DNA of 64,000 bases from Psettodes erumei (lineage: Eukaryota > Chordata > Actinopteri > Pleuronectiformes > Psettodidae): assembly GCA_016785225.1 (NCBI GenBank), contig JAFBJZ010000888.1, positions 996,501 through 1,060,500 on the forward strand, in the 5' to 3' direction. This document shows, in pieces, positions 52,001 to 62,400 of this stretch. The notes under the pieces were generated by a model. That model was not told where the DNA came from. It made no database searches and worked only from the letters and a program-made list of their open reading frames with translations. A program made the position numbers and the translations under genes. Every line of letters starts with the position of its first letter. Positions within the stretch are counted from its first letter, which is position 1.

Positions 52001-54031
52001 TCGGTCAAAGCTGTGTCAGGGATGATCACAGAGTCGATAAAAGGCCAGCTGCAGCTCATCTACCCCATCTTCTACATAATGTTGGTCATCATGGTTGCCT
52101 CCTGTGCCTTCCAGATCAAGTTAGTCAAAGGTTTCCTTTCTCTGTTTATGTATACCTCTTTAAGATACCACTTTGGCTTTCCATTTCCTGAAGAAACTGA
52201 AGAAAGTACTATATTGTTCACGGTGACATTGCACCGTACGGGCAGCACACCTTCAGTATTTTGATGGATGACTAGGCTGTTACATACTGCCTCTGTAACC
52301 AAGGTCATTGCATTCACTGCACCTCTCAAATCTTCTCCTCTTGTCTCTCCACAGATTTCTCAATCAGGCGATGAAAATGTTTGATGCCACAGAGGTGGTT
52401 CCTATCAACTTTGTATTTTTCACCGCAAGTGCCATCGTTGCAGGTGTGTCAGTCATAAAACCGTCGCTTTCACAACCAAAAACCATACCATGGTTGCAGA
52501 TGCCACAACCAACATAAAAATAAAGATGAACTTTGTAGAAATAAAATCCACACATACAAATTAAGAATAAAAATGACATTACGTATGTATATAACATTTG
52601 TGGAAAATTAATTTTGTGCCACAGTGTGGATTTACAGTCAAGATGGTGAGTCACTCTTATTTGTCTGTACCATTTAGTCGTCCTTGTTCTGCAAAAGCAT
52701 CACAGTATTTATAGCATGTGTGTCCTGCCACGTCAGGTCTTTATTATCTTGTGAGTAATAGTATTCTTTGTTCAGTCTGAAAAGGATCAGGGGTTTCTCA
52801 AAAGCTTTTTTACCTTGAAGGGAAAAAAACACCTGAATCACTTTATTATATTTAAAAACATATTGGTCGATGGACCTCACACTACTAAATCAATTTTCTT
52901 GTTCATTATTTATCCTCTTGAGGATAAATTGCCCAACTGCCACTGACATGACGTCAGCTCACTCTATTTCCAGTCCTCTTGTCTAGGAACATAATAAGAG
53001 AAAATGTTCCAGTAGTTTGGAACATCAACTGTAAACAGAAGAAAAACAACCTCTTTTTTACACGGATGTCCCATAATCCTACAGGGAGACATTCATCGTA
53101 GAGGAGGTAAAGCCATGAGGTCTGTGGTGTTTTGAGTTACTCACATTTTCTGAGAATCTCCTGCTCTGATTTCACTCTTGGTATTACTGTTTTTTCAGAG
53201 TGAATATACAAACTGTTATTTGCCAACGTTCACGTAGTGAAACAGACATTGAGAGGAAAATGTTTTTGGTCGACAGCATGGATTAATCCTGAACATTTTA
53301 TGTGAGGGTCATTCACTGTAAGAGCGACACCCTTCAGTAGTATGATGTGCTTATGATTTTCAGTGCTGCATTTCGTAAACAAAAGAAGCACCAGAAATAA
53401 TTAAAATATTCTGTTTCTCGGTGAAATGTATTCTAATTGTTTGTTTGTTTTTCATTCACAGGGATAGTATTTTACCAGGAATTTGAAGGCTTGGCTTCAC
53501 TTAACATTTGTATGTTCCTGTTTGGGTAAGTATGCAAGAACACACCAGTAACTGCATCTCACTAAAATGTGACATTTACTGTGAGATGTGAGAGACAACC
53601 CTCCCCGATTCTCTTTTCCAGCTGTCTTCTGTCTTTCCTCGGCGTTTTCCTGATTGCCCGAAACCGACCAAAGATAAAGCAACAAGATCGCAATTTCATC
53701 GCGATGGACAGGATCCCTGGTAACTTTTTGATCCTCTTAAAGTCAGTGCTCTTCCCAACAAAGTATGTTGTGCGCTGACCTATTTTATATCGAGCGTGGT
53801 GCATTGATTAGCCAGCAGTGGCAATATGAATCTGCAAACAGTGACCCTGGATTTATATGGCTGCTGCTGTCCGCAGCCCTGGCAGCAGGGTCCATCTAAT
53901 GAGCTGTGCTGTCTGTGTTCACAGGGAGAAGTCACACAGACAAAGTGCAGCCCGAGGCAAAGACTTCGACATACGGATCGCTGGCAGCCAAACTCATGTG
54001 CAACAGAGCTGGCCAAACAGACGATTCATAG
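34719..54031 (+). CDS. nipal2: NIPA-like magnesium transporter NIPAL2, 11 coding exons
   Basis: Coding exons: 34719-34784, 42150-42218, 43308-43476, 48704-48763, 49297-49418, 51591-51687, 51984-52119, 52355-52443, 53462-53525, 53622-53719, 53925-54031. They sum to 1077 bases (358 residues plus stop), all GT-AG, with every phase matching. The product is a NIPA-family membrane protein (EmrE/DMT fold, about nine transmembrane segments) thought to carry Mg2+ and related cations. Recognisable blocks are GNVLISISLNIQKYAH (35-49), GNFAAYGFAPASLIAPLGCV (78-97), GTYVLVTFAP (129-138), VISVKAVSGMIT (199-210), FLNQAMKMFDATEVVPINFV (241-260) and GIVFYQEF (270-277). The tail keeps DKVQP and YGSL. It matches human NIPAL2 better than NIPA1/2 or NIPAL1/3/4 because the SLNIQKY and DKxQP tail motifs fit. 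Exon 1 is the least certain part. Confidence 0.93.
36566..36589. repeat. Perfect 24-bp palindrome
   Basis: The sequence is its own reverse complement over 24 bases, centred on GTATAC and flanked by ATATATCTT and AAGATATAT. There is no spacer. Pairing stops at both ends (T at 36565 against G at 36590). It lies in NIPAL2 intron 1. Chance palindromes of this length are rare even in AT-rich DNA. It may be a protein-binding dyad or the fused ends of a small transposon. Confidence 0.95.
37161..37190. repeat. (CTGT)n tetranucleotide repeat
   Basis: About seven near-perfect CTGT units in NIPAL2 intron 1. Related degenerate CTGT/CTGCC-rich sequence occurs in intron 3 near 47535-47625 and 47755-47860. 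Confidence 0.9.
38671..38743 (+). mobile_element. tRNA-derived (SINE-like) segment
   Basis: The segment reads like a decayed tRNA: TGGCGGGTAGAGCATTAGG matches a tRNA D-arm/A-box (TGGCGCAGTGGGTAGAGC) with about 5 bases missing from the D-loop, and GCTCGATTCCCGC (38721-38733) matches the T-arm/B-box GGTTCGATTCC with substitutions. Spacing between the boxes is about right. The acceptor ends do not pair well, so it is not a working tRNA. A SINE head or tRNA pseudogene is the likely explanation. It sits in NIPAL2 intron 1 on the sense strand. Confidence 0.4.
41590..41641 (+). repeat. Fragment of the same dispersed repeat as 21700-21930
   Basis: The phrase CCATGGTCTCCAGAGGATGA, followed by CCCTACTGGCTTTGGTAATC, matches the middle of the same teleost repeat family. 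Only about 50 bases are recognisable. It is in NIPAL2 intron 1. Confidence 0.4.
41933..41972. repeat. (CA)n microsatellite with CGCG interruption
   Basis: A CA array of about 40 bases interrupted once by CGCG, about 180 bases upstream of NIPAL2 exon 2. Confidence 0.95.
43308..43476 (+). CDS. nipal2: NIPAL2 exon 3 (second and third membrane segments)
   Basis: Encodes residues 46-101, including the most conserved NIPA-family block, GNFAAYGFAP..LIAPLGCVSV. The acceptor TCTCTCGCCGACAG is chosen because it places KYAHVR directly after SLNIQ, as in human NIPAL2 (SLNIQKYSH). A second acceptor, GCCGCTCTCCAG, lies 54 bases upstream in the same frame. The donor is ATAG|GTAAGC in phase 1. Confidence 0.92.
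44341..44720 (+). pseudogene. Decayed Tc1-like transposase remnant
   Basis: The translated sequence matches the central part of fish Tc1/mariner transposases. Frame 1 gives KTRLPGQNLRGFTTRCKPLV (end of the helix-turn-helix region), then WADETKINL (the WTDETKxNL catalytic block), then a stop at 44530-44532, and in the same frame NDGKRKVWRKKN. A frameshift near 44570-44590 moves to the next frame, which gives SVKHGAGSVTARACTAASGT and TADRSSRIS. The order and spacing match the family; the N-terminus, the second catalytic region and both terminal inverted repeats were not found. It cannot encode an active transposase and lies in NIPAL2 intron 3, in the sense direction. Confidence 0.85.
46000..46039. 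repeat. (AC)20 microsatellite
   Basis: Forty bases of uninterrupted AC repeat in NIPAL2 intron 3. It produces the Cys-Val runs seen in the minus-strand open frames. Confidence 0.95.
48764..53461 (+). other. nipal2: NIPAL2 introns 4 to 8
   Basis: Introns lie at 48764-49296, 49419-51590, 51688-51983, 52120-52354 and 52444-53461. All begin GT and end AG (donors GTAAGC, GTATGT, GTATGA, GTTAGT, GTGTGT). Intron 5 carries a G-run near 50382-50393 and a short GGAT repeat near 50828-50838. No mobile element or extra exon is recognisable in them. Confidence 0.8.
53925..54031 (+). CDS. nipal2: NIPAL2 terminal exon
   Basis: Encodes the cytosolic tail. After IPG it reads RSHTDKVQPE..TSTYGSLAAK and ends GQTDDS at a TAG (54029-54031). 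The DKVQP and YGSL motifs align with DKIQP and YGTL of human NIPAL2, which fixes the frame and the acceptor GTGTTCACAG. The preceding intron is only 205 bases. Confidence 0.9.
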
Positions 54032-55789
54032 GACCAGCTCCATCTGTTGGGACTGTAATTTTGGTAGATTTGTGTGTGCGTGCGTGCGCGCCTCTTCCTG
54101 GGTACTTCAATAATGTCTCTATTTATAGAAATGAACGGTAGGCAGCGATTCAAACCAGTGCCAGCTGGGCGCCAGCATCGGTGGCCATATTTGTATTAAA
54201 TTTAAACGGCAAAAATGGAAAGTTACCTCTCTGAAAAGAGCTGTTTATCCGGAGTGTTGTGTGTCTCTTGTGTTATTTCCAGCGGGGCATTCAGTAATAC
54301 AAAAGAACTGATTCCAAATGAGATGAACACCTCAGGATCAAAGAGCATCATCAGATGCCTTATAAGCAGCAATTTTTAGTTTTAAAAAAAGGCGTCCAAG
54401 AGGCCACTGAGACAAAGGCCTTCTGATGAAACACGTGAATTGTGTTAATCAACTGGATAAACTGGTCTGTTTGCAATGAGCTGTCAATAAACAACGGCAA
54501 AACCTGATATTTCAATAGACTGATATCACGTCGTATTGCAAAATAAGTGTGCTACTGCCCTCTAATGGTGGGGGAAGCTCAAAGGGGATCAGACAGCTTT
54601 GAGCATGTCGTGTTAATCGGAGGTGACGTGAAATCAGTTTTAATTTGAAATGACAAAGAGAGAAGAAGTACACTATTGGCTTGACAAGCTGTCTTTCTTG
54701 GCTCATCAAATGAAGCTGCTCACATTTACGTCCGAGGTTTTCGTTTGTGAGTGAAGTACCTGAGCATGTATCACCCTGGCATGTTGTTCCGAGGAGTTAT
54801 AATAAAACTGGTCCAGGAAGCGCTGATGCGCAGCCTGCCCTCCCATCTTTACCTCAAATAAACCTGACTGTACTCAACTGAGCTGCTGCCCAATTTAAGT
54901 GTTGCCAAGCAACAGAACTCTTATCTGCCACCTACACATTATGGGATGTGGAAAACCACTGCTCATGCCAGCATAACTATAAAAAAGTATCCCTTGTTTG
55001 CTGCAGTTACTGTACTAAGGCAGACTAATGTGTATTTCTGTGCTGGAGGTTAGATTATTAAGTGCCGTAGTGCTCGTGTGGGTTTATACAGGTATAGGTG
55101 ACAGTAATTACACACTGATGACATGTCAAACGCTGTATTTTATGAACTCTTGTTCAAACAAAACCTTTTTTAGTGCCGTGGCATTTTAAAACAGAAACTG
55201 ACATTTCTAGAAAATTCAAACCCATTAATTTGACTTTTTAAAACAACAGAATTTCCACCGACACAAACGCTCTCAGCATCATTATACCTGGGCATAAAAA
55301 GGATGTACACTAAGCCATACCTTTTGGAAACCCAGTTGACGAAAGTAAACTGAACTAATCTTTTTAATTGAAACCTAGGCTCCGAGTCAATGCCATTATT
55401 CAACGGATCCCTTTGTGGAGCATTCCTCTGACAAAGGAAGCGGAATGAAAACAGTTACGCAAAAACAACCAGGCTCATTCAACTGAAACAATGAGGAAGC
55501 CTCTTGCCAGAGTAAAATATCCACAACAAAAAAATTCTTGTTTCCACACTGTCACCCGGTAGCTGGTAGTCATTCCGCATGCATGCAATTAATCTTCAGC
55601 CAACACTGTAGAGTAGATGATGGCACAGCACAAGAAAGCAATTATCAAGGCACAGGGATTCTGTGAGATTGATTAGTTAATGAAGAATCATGCAACTTAA
55701 GTGCATGTAACCTTCGCCCTCTGCGGGACAGAAGTTGTTTTTATAATTCAATGCTTTTTGGAAATGGAGTTCGCGACTAGATGTTTCAG
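54032..55789. other. NIPAL2-POP1 convergent spacer
   Basis: Contains the 3' UTRs of two genes that converge. Plus-strand AATAAA signals suitable for NIPAL2 occur at 54486-54491 and 54801-54806. On the minus strand an ATTAAA-type signal at 55368-55363 could serve POP1. The rest is AT-rich with no gene recognised. Confidence 0.55.
54486..54491 (+). other. nipal2: Candidate polyadenylation signal for NIPAL2
   Basis: First AATAAA hexamer on the plus strand after the NIPAL2 stop codon, 455 bases downstream. A second lies at 54801. Position only; the cleavage site is not determinable from sequence alone. Confidence 0.35.
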
Positions 55790-56483
55790 TCAGACTTCTA
55801 TGTTGATTTTAGCAAAGCGGTAGCACAGGGACGTGGGGTTGCGCAGCAGCACGGTTCCCCTGCGTTCCAGCGGCTGGTTCAAGAGGGTGTCGACGAGACC
55901 GGCGACGCTGACGAACCCCAGAGCTTCCCCGCAGCCTGCAGACAGGGAGAAGTCACCCTGCGTAACCCAGCCGAGAGTCACCCGGGAGCAGTGGGAGGTG
56001 ATGCTGGGCAGAGGGTCCGGCCACAGCCCGAAGATGAGATCTGTGGAAGCCTCGGAGGTGGATTTGGGCTCTTCAGCTGGAGCGGTGGGGTTTGGTTCAG
56101 ACGCAGCAGGAAGGTCCGACCCTTTAACCTCAGTCTTATCTGAGGCTGTAGAGGATGGAGCCACTTTCTTGGAGCCCTTCTTCCTGCGTTTACATCTGCT
56201 TTTGAAGTGGTTTCTGTGGGGTGGCTCCTGAGGGCCAGTGCCCTTGTTGCTCAGCAGCCTCAGGTCCTCGGTGGTTGGCACACACACCATGGCGTGGAGC
56301 TCCGGTTTGCCCTTCGACAGCAACGACAGACGCACCCACACTAGACTCAACCCATGCTCTTTGAGAAACAACGTCATGGCTGAAGAGTCGAGAGGCGGCG
56401 TGTCCCTAACGCGGCACGGCCTCTGACCTTTAGACGTCGTGGGTCTGCACCAACCGGAGAGCAGCCTCAGAGCCTTTCTGTTC
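55790..56483 (-). CDS. pop1: POP1 terminal exon (C-terminal domain)
   Basis: The longest POP1 exon, 231 codons plus stop. The acceptor TCTCTTCCTAG brings NRKALRLLSGWC after HFTVLR, matching human SRKLLKQLSAWC. Conserved blocks are LSLVWVRLSLLSKGKPE, VTQGDFSLSAGCGEALGFVS and, at the end, CYRFAKINIEV (human QYRFARIAIEV). Between them is a lysine- and serine-rich low-complexity linker (KSRCKRRKKGSKK onward) that is typically variable. The open frame continues upstream of the acceptor to an ATG at 56509, but that part is intronic. Confidence 0.95.
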
Positions 56484-59400
56484 CTAGGAAGAGATGAAAC
56501 GGCCAACATCCATTTATAACAATATTCATAGAAAAGGTTTCATTTTCACTGGCACATTGTGAGCCGTGAGAAACATAACATGTTGTCGACGAACATTTTA
56601 AAATTCCTAACGCTGAAAACAAAAAAAAGTAGCTGATGGACAGTGCAAATCAGTCCAATTTTTTTTCCCTCATGAAGCTCGCCATTACTCAGAACTTGTG
56701 TGATGGTTTTATGAGAGCAGATGCAACTCTTCCCCTCTACTAATCTCTGTGATGTATTGCAGCAATTTAAGGGTGGATGTACTTTGGGGATTTTCATCAG
56801 AGACATTATGATGAAAGGGAGGTAAGACTGGAGAAGCGCCATGCATCACGCTTGTCAAAAGCTGCACTGGGGTGTCTTAATAAAAAAAAAAAAAAAAAAA
56901 AAAGAGGAGGAAGAACAGAGGAAAGCGTTGATTGGAGTCCAGAGCTGCAGAATCAGTGCACATTTCTGCTCAGGAGACCTTTAAAAGTCAACTGCATTCA
57001 TATTGTTAGAGCTGTGATTTAGATGTGCGGGATGTTAAACGTCTTAAACGAACCTCAGTGTAAACCTGCTGTGGGTGTGTGTTCTGAGTCGATACTGATG
57101 GGATTATTTTCACAATAAGTAAGGAGAATGAAATGAGAGGAAATCGTCAGTATAAATCACAAACAAGGTTGTAAAAGAAGTGAAACAAAACCTTCACCTC
57201 AGCACAGTGAAGTGGCCCTGAGGCTTTGTTACAGTCATATCTGGACGCGACGCCATCTCCTCCATGACTGTGTCAGCATCTGCTCCGGTGCGGTCTCCCT
57301 TCCTCTCCTCTCTTCCTTCCTTTGTGATAAGCTCCCACTCCTCGGCCAGCTGTTGCCACGGGCAACTGAACGGAGCCAGACAGCCGTGTTTGATGTAATT
57401 GGTCCTTTTGGCGGGCGGGCGCCTGCAGAAGAGGTCGGAAGGTCAAAACCCTTGTCAAACTGCTGGGTCAACCCTGCCAATCTATGTATGTTGGCTGTGC
57501 TGTGGCTAATAGGGGAAAAGCAGCATGCAGCCTCATTAGCATCACATCTGCATGGGTGGAAAAATCTGCATGATGGAAATAATCTGGGGTCAGAGCTTCG
57601 GAGTGCTCCCCCGACATCAATACCTCTGATCTACGGACAATTTTTCAAATTACACAAGATGTAGGCTCATTAATAGTTTATCACCTTTCCTCACAGTTGA
57701 TTGCACAGTCATACGATAACAGATGAGGACAAAGCATCTTTCCAAAAGAGCCTCATCATCACCTTACCTTTATTTTAAGGGTAATTTTAAGTGGGCTAAT
57801 AGTTAATAAAATCTACAGCAGAAACGTGCATCAGTAAAAAAAAATTCTCCTGTCTATCAGCTGGCTGATAGACTACAAGACTAGAGTACAAGATATCCAC
57901 AATGAAAAAAAGCTCTGAACATATTTCTGATTAAAATAATCACACACGCTTGCTCAGCTTCGGTGCTTCGCTGACCTTTTGAACTTGTCCAGGAGCTCGG
58001 CCTCCTGCTCCTCCCGAAAACGAGCGCCTGCGGGACAGTCGGGGTAATCGTGGGGGAAGTGCGGCGTTCCTTTATTCTGAGAGTGTTTCAGACTCATATT
58101 CAGCCCGCCGATCCGAACTCCTCTGTACACCTGCCGGGGGGAGAAATAAGTGAGCTTTGCATTTTAGGCTGCTTGCAAACCTGGGGGCTTCCAGGCTGCC
58201 TCTACATTTTCACAGTGCCTGTTCAAAACAAATAGAAACACTGCCCACGGTACCTACCAGTGGTACCCAGAAGGCCATGCCCCAGCCTTTAGGAAGAAGC
58301 AGGTCCCAACCAGCACCCCAGGAGCTCATCTCGTGTCCCACTTGCTTGCCAGGCTGGTGAACCAGCAGGACGGGCACTCGGCCCTGCGGGGGAGTGGGGC
58401 TCAGCCTGGAGCCCGGCACCAGCACCTGGCTCCTCATACGGTTCAACTCCTGCGGCCACACACAGAAATTGCTGGAGGTGAGACTAACATCTCCGCTTTT
58501 CTTTCCAGAAACAGAGGTGTTGGCGATACAACAGGCAGGTGTCAGGTAGAAAAGAAATGCTAAGCTACCTGCTCTGATATCTTGTTGTCCGTGACGTTGT
58601 CCCGTACAGACTGCTCCCACAGGAAACTCTGACAGCAGTGTTGCGGCACCCCTCGCAGCGTCAGCTCCTTCCTCTTCTCCTCGTCCGCCTCTGGGAGAAA
58701 CGCACAGCACAAACAAATGGCACGCTCCTGTATGACCAGCGTCGCTGCACGTCTGAGTTAGAGCCCCAAATCTAAATGAGCAGTGACTTGAACACTGACG
58801 AAGAAAACTTGCTCAGCTGTGAAATGAGAACACGCTGTAACAGTCGCTCATTTTCATATTATTTCACAATGTGAACTGGCCCACACAAAGCCTTTTGGTG
58901 TCTGACCACCCACTGATGCTTCGCTCCATCAGTGTCAAGAATCTCTATCACTTCAGCAGTTTAAGGAGGCTTTCAAATGCTTATTGAATCTCACGATTAA
59001 GACGCCTCATTCTAAAGAGGATCTGTTGATACATTACAGAGCATGAGGAAAATGAACATGGCAAGTGATTCTCATCAGTTTCAGACAGAGATTTGGTCAA
59101 ACAGAATCTTGTGATAACATGTCACTATAACACAGCCTGAAGAACAAATCTGTGGTTATTTTAAGTCTGGCTGTTATGGCTGCATTTGCTGACCAAGGTC
59201 ATCGGGAGTACATTATACTTGCTTGTGGTTGTCTTAAACCCATGCAAGATTTTGGGTACGGGTATTCCAGCGAGTTAAAGGGATGCCTTTTAAGCAAAGA
59301 GATTAAATCCTGTTCCTCTACCACAAACCCTTATTACAATATAAACACGGTAAAGGACAAACATTGAACAAAGCAAACAAGGGTGGATGTGAGTGAGGAC

Positions 59401-62400
59401 ACACAGCCTCAGACAGTTTAGCCTATGATATTATTTCTGAAATGTGCAAACAGTGAGGCGCTCTGACGGGGACTGAATACATTTTCAGCACAAATGACCA
59501 TCATGACGGTGAAGCCCCTCCTCAGAGCCAGGGAATCAGCTGTTGTCGGTCACTGAGGGTATGTTTGGAGTACAGGGTCCTGCCAGGATTCGAACCTGGA
59601 ACATCTGCATGGCCAGGCAGAGGCCCCCCCGGAGCACAGAACCAGATGTGTACTCACTGAAACAAACCTCAGGACCAAACACAACAGACCGATTCTGTGC
59701 TCTGCTATGCATCTGTCTTTATTCAATGGTCATTTTTCCACTGTTGTATACTGTACGAAAAGGAATATTACGTCCATTAACGCACTGTGTCACGCCTAAG
59801 TCCACATTCGAATAGACTGTAATAGGATAACAAATTATTGAATGATTCCGGTCTGGGGAAATAATCTATGGCCGCCGTTCCCATTTAATCAACTGTATCC
59901 GTCAACAGACTGCCCCCTCTGCCTGTTTGGTAGGGCAGGTTTTACCTTGTGTTTGCTTTACACAGGGCAAAGCTTTAACCTTCTTTGTTGGTAAAGTCAG
60001 CCTGGGGTCATCCACAGCCAGACCCAGCACTGTGCCTGCAGGGAGCTCTCCAGTCGAATAGATGCCTAGATGAATTCAAACAGAGTTTTGATTAAACATG
60101 CGTATCCGGTGGCAAAAAGTAAGTACTAAGAGAAAGAAAAATTTAAAAAAAAAAAATATATATATATATATATATAAATATTCACACTGAGAAATAACTA
60201 TAAACCTTTCAGTATGTGAAAGATATCAGCTTGTTGCCGGTGCAGATTCATCTTGCCCTCGTCTTTGCAGTGCTCCGGCCACCAAAGGGAGGATGGCTGA
60301 GTTTTATTCATTTCCTTCAAAAAGGAGAAAGAGATACACGGTCAGTCTGTGTGAAATGCAAGGAAACCGTTATCTCAGAGGCTCCTTGCCTTTCACTGTA
60401 AACCTTACATCACAGTCTGTAGCGGCTTCCAAAGTTTCGGCCAGAACGGAGTGGGACTGCGGTCCAATCAGGCGATAGCGCACAATCTCCATTGTGAGAT
60501 CACTGCAACAGAGCCACGAGTGAAATACGATCGCCACCATTTGGGCTGCACATTAGTCATCCGAGCCACATGTTTATTCGGTTTGTCTCTGAGCCGCACA
60601 TGGACGTTGTACTCACTTTATGACTATTCCAGTCGAGCTGGACCTCCACGTGACCGGGGCGGTGGGAGGTCTGGTTCCATCTCCCAGGATCTTCTTGGCA
60701 GGAGGTCCACTGGCATCTTTACAGTTCCGCTTTCTCTTGGTCCCACGGATGTGTGTGGCCTCGGGGGTCTTCTCGGGTGTAAGTTCTGGTTCTTGGGTGG
60801 GAGCAGCCTCGGCAGGCGTTACCACAGGGACAACGAGGGGGACTGCAGCCTCGTAACACTGGCACACACTCTGTAATTCAGGGAGAAGATCCTGGAGGGA
60901 GCACACAGTACCTGGAGTTAACCGTTTTTGCCAAATTTGTCTCTACGTTCACTCACAACTACTAAAATTCACCACAAAAATCATTTTTTTATAGCATATA
61001 AAATGCTGATGTTTTTAAATTTCAATAATGTGCACACCCCTCATACCTGTTTAATAGTGGGATGAGCCCAGATCCACAGCTGCCTGTGAGTCGAGCCCTG
61101 TGCACGGGGTCTCCAGAGGAAGGTGACAGGGCCCAGGGGCTGCAACGGGTAACGTCCCGCTCTGTACACCACCACGCTGCCCTGTCTTTGACCTGACATG
61201 CACAGTGCTGCAGCAAATGTTGGACCTGAAAAATGCACAGCAACATGCATCTATGCACAACTACTGAAATTAAACTAGACTGAGATTCACTTCTCTAATA
61301 ACTTGTGGAAAAAAAAAAATTCCAGATATTTTTGAGGCACACTCACCCGCTTCCTTGCTGGTCAGTTGTGACAGAGAAGCCAGCAGCTTGTCTTCCTCTC
61401 CCTGCAGCTCTATGCAGCAGTAGTACGAAAGGTCCTGGGAGGACAGAACCGGAAGGTTTTGCGATTTATGTTTTTCCTGGGACTGAAACCTTCAACACGA
61501 TCCAAAAACTGGGAAGTCAGTGAAGCAAACAAAGACATTTTCAGTCTGCGTGGTTCACCTGCAGCAAACAGTGGGTGCTCATGGCTCTGTAGCAGGGGCG
61601 GTAACATTTGTACGTGGGTCTGTCCCCGAGGCAGTAGCCCCACTTTTTGACCATGTGGAAGCGCTTGGCGTGCCAAATGTGCGTCTCCAGCCAAACGTTC
61701 TTCCTCTGACGGCGGTTGAACTCCAGCAGCAGGTTGCCATGGCGGCGGCGGGCCTTGCGGCTCTTGCTCTTTGTCTGTTCCTTCTTCTTCTTTGAGCCGG
61801 CCTGGAGGCTCTTCTCCCGCTGTGGGAGAAAAGGAACAGAAATGTCAGTGAACATGTCAGAGGTACTCAGACAGGGAGCGTTCGCATATGAAACAACTGA
61901 CGCGGGGTGTTAAACAGGAGATTAGGATGCTAAACGTAAACATGTCCTGAATTTTACCATTCTGTTGGCTACATCTCTCAGTCTGCGGGGAAGCCGCTTG
62001 GTGTTGTGGCTCATGGCCCTCCTCCTCATGTGTTTGGGCAGGGCTCCGAACACATGACAGCTGCCCGTTGTCTTGGTAACAGCTTTCAGCATGGCCCTCA
62101 CCTCTGCCGCCCTTGCCCTGGCAAAACCACCACCTGGGTAGGGATGGTAGTGGGTGGAGGCACTGAACTTCGACATAACATTCAGTCATCTGATTGTGAC
62201 ACTGCATTTGCAGTTGATCATTCATTCAATCATTCCTGATTAGTTTGTTCACTTTGAATCCTCAGCTGAACTAAACTTGATGTTCCCTTGAAGGAGGACA
62301 GGAAACCAGCAAAACACGACAGCAATGGACCTGAATGCAAAAGCTTTACATTTACATTATCATCTATAAGTAATGATTATAAGAGGAATCGCTATAGCTA

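Noticed and set aside
59576..59643. Functional tRNA gene
   Set aside because: The D-arm is too short and unpaired, the A-box is poor and the anticodon loop has eight bases. Kept only as a tRNA-derived element.
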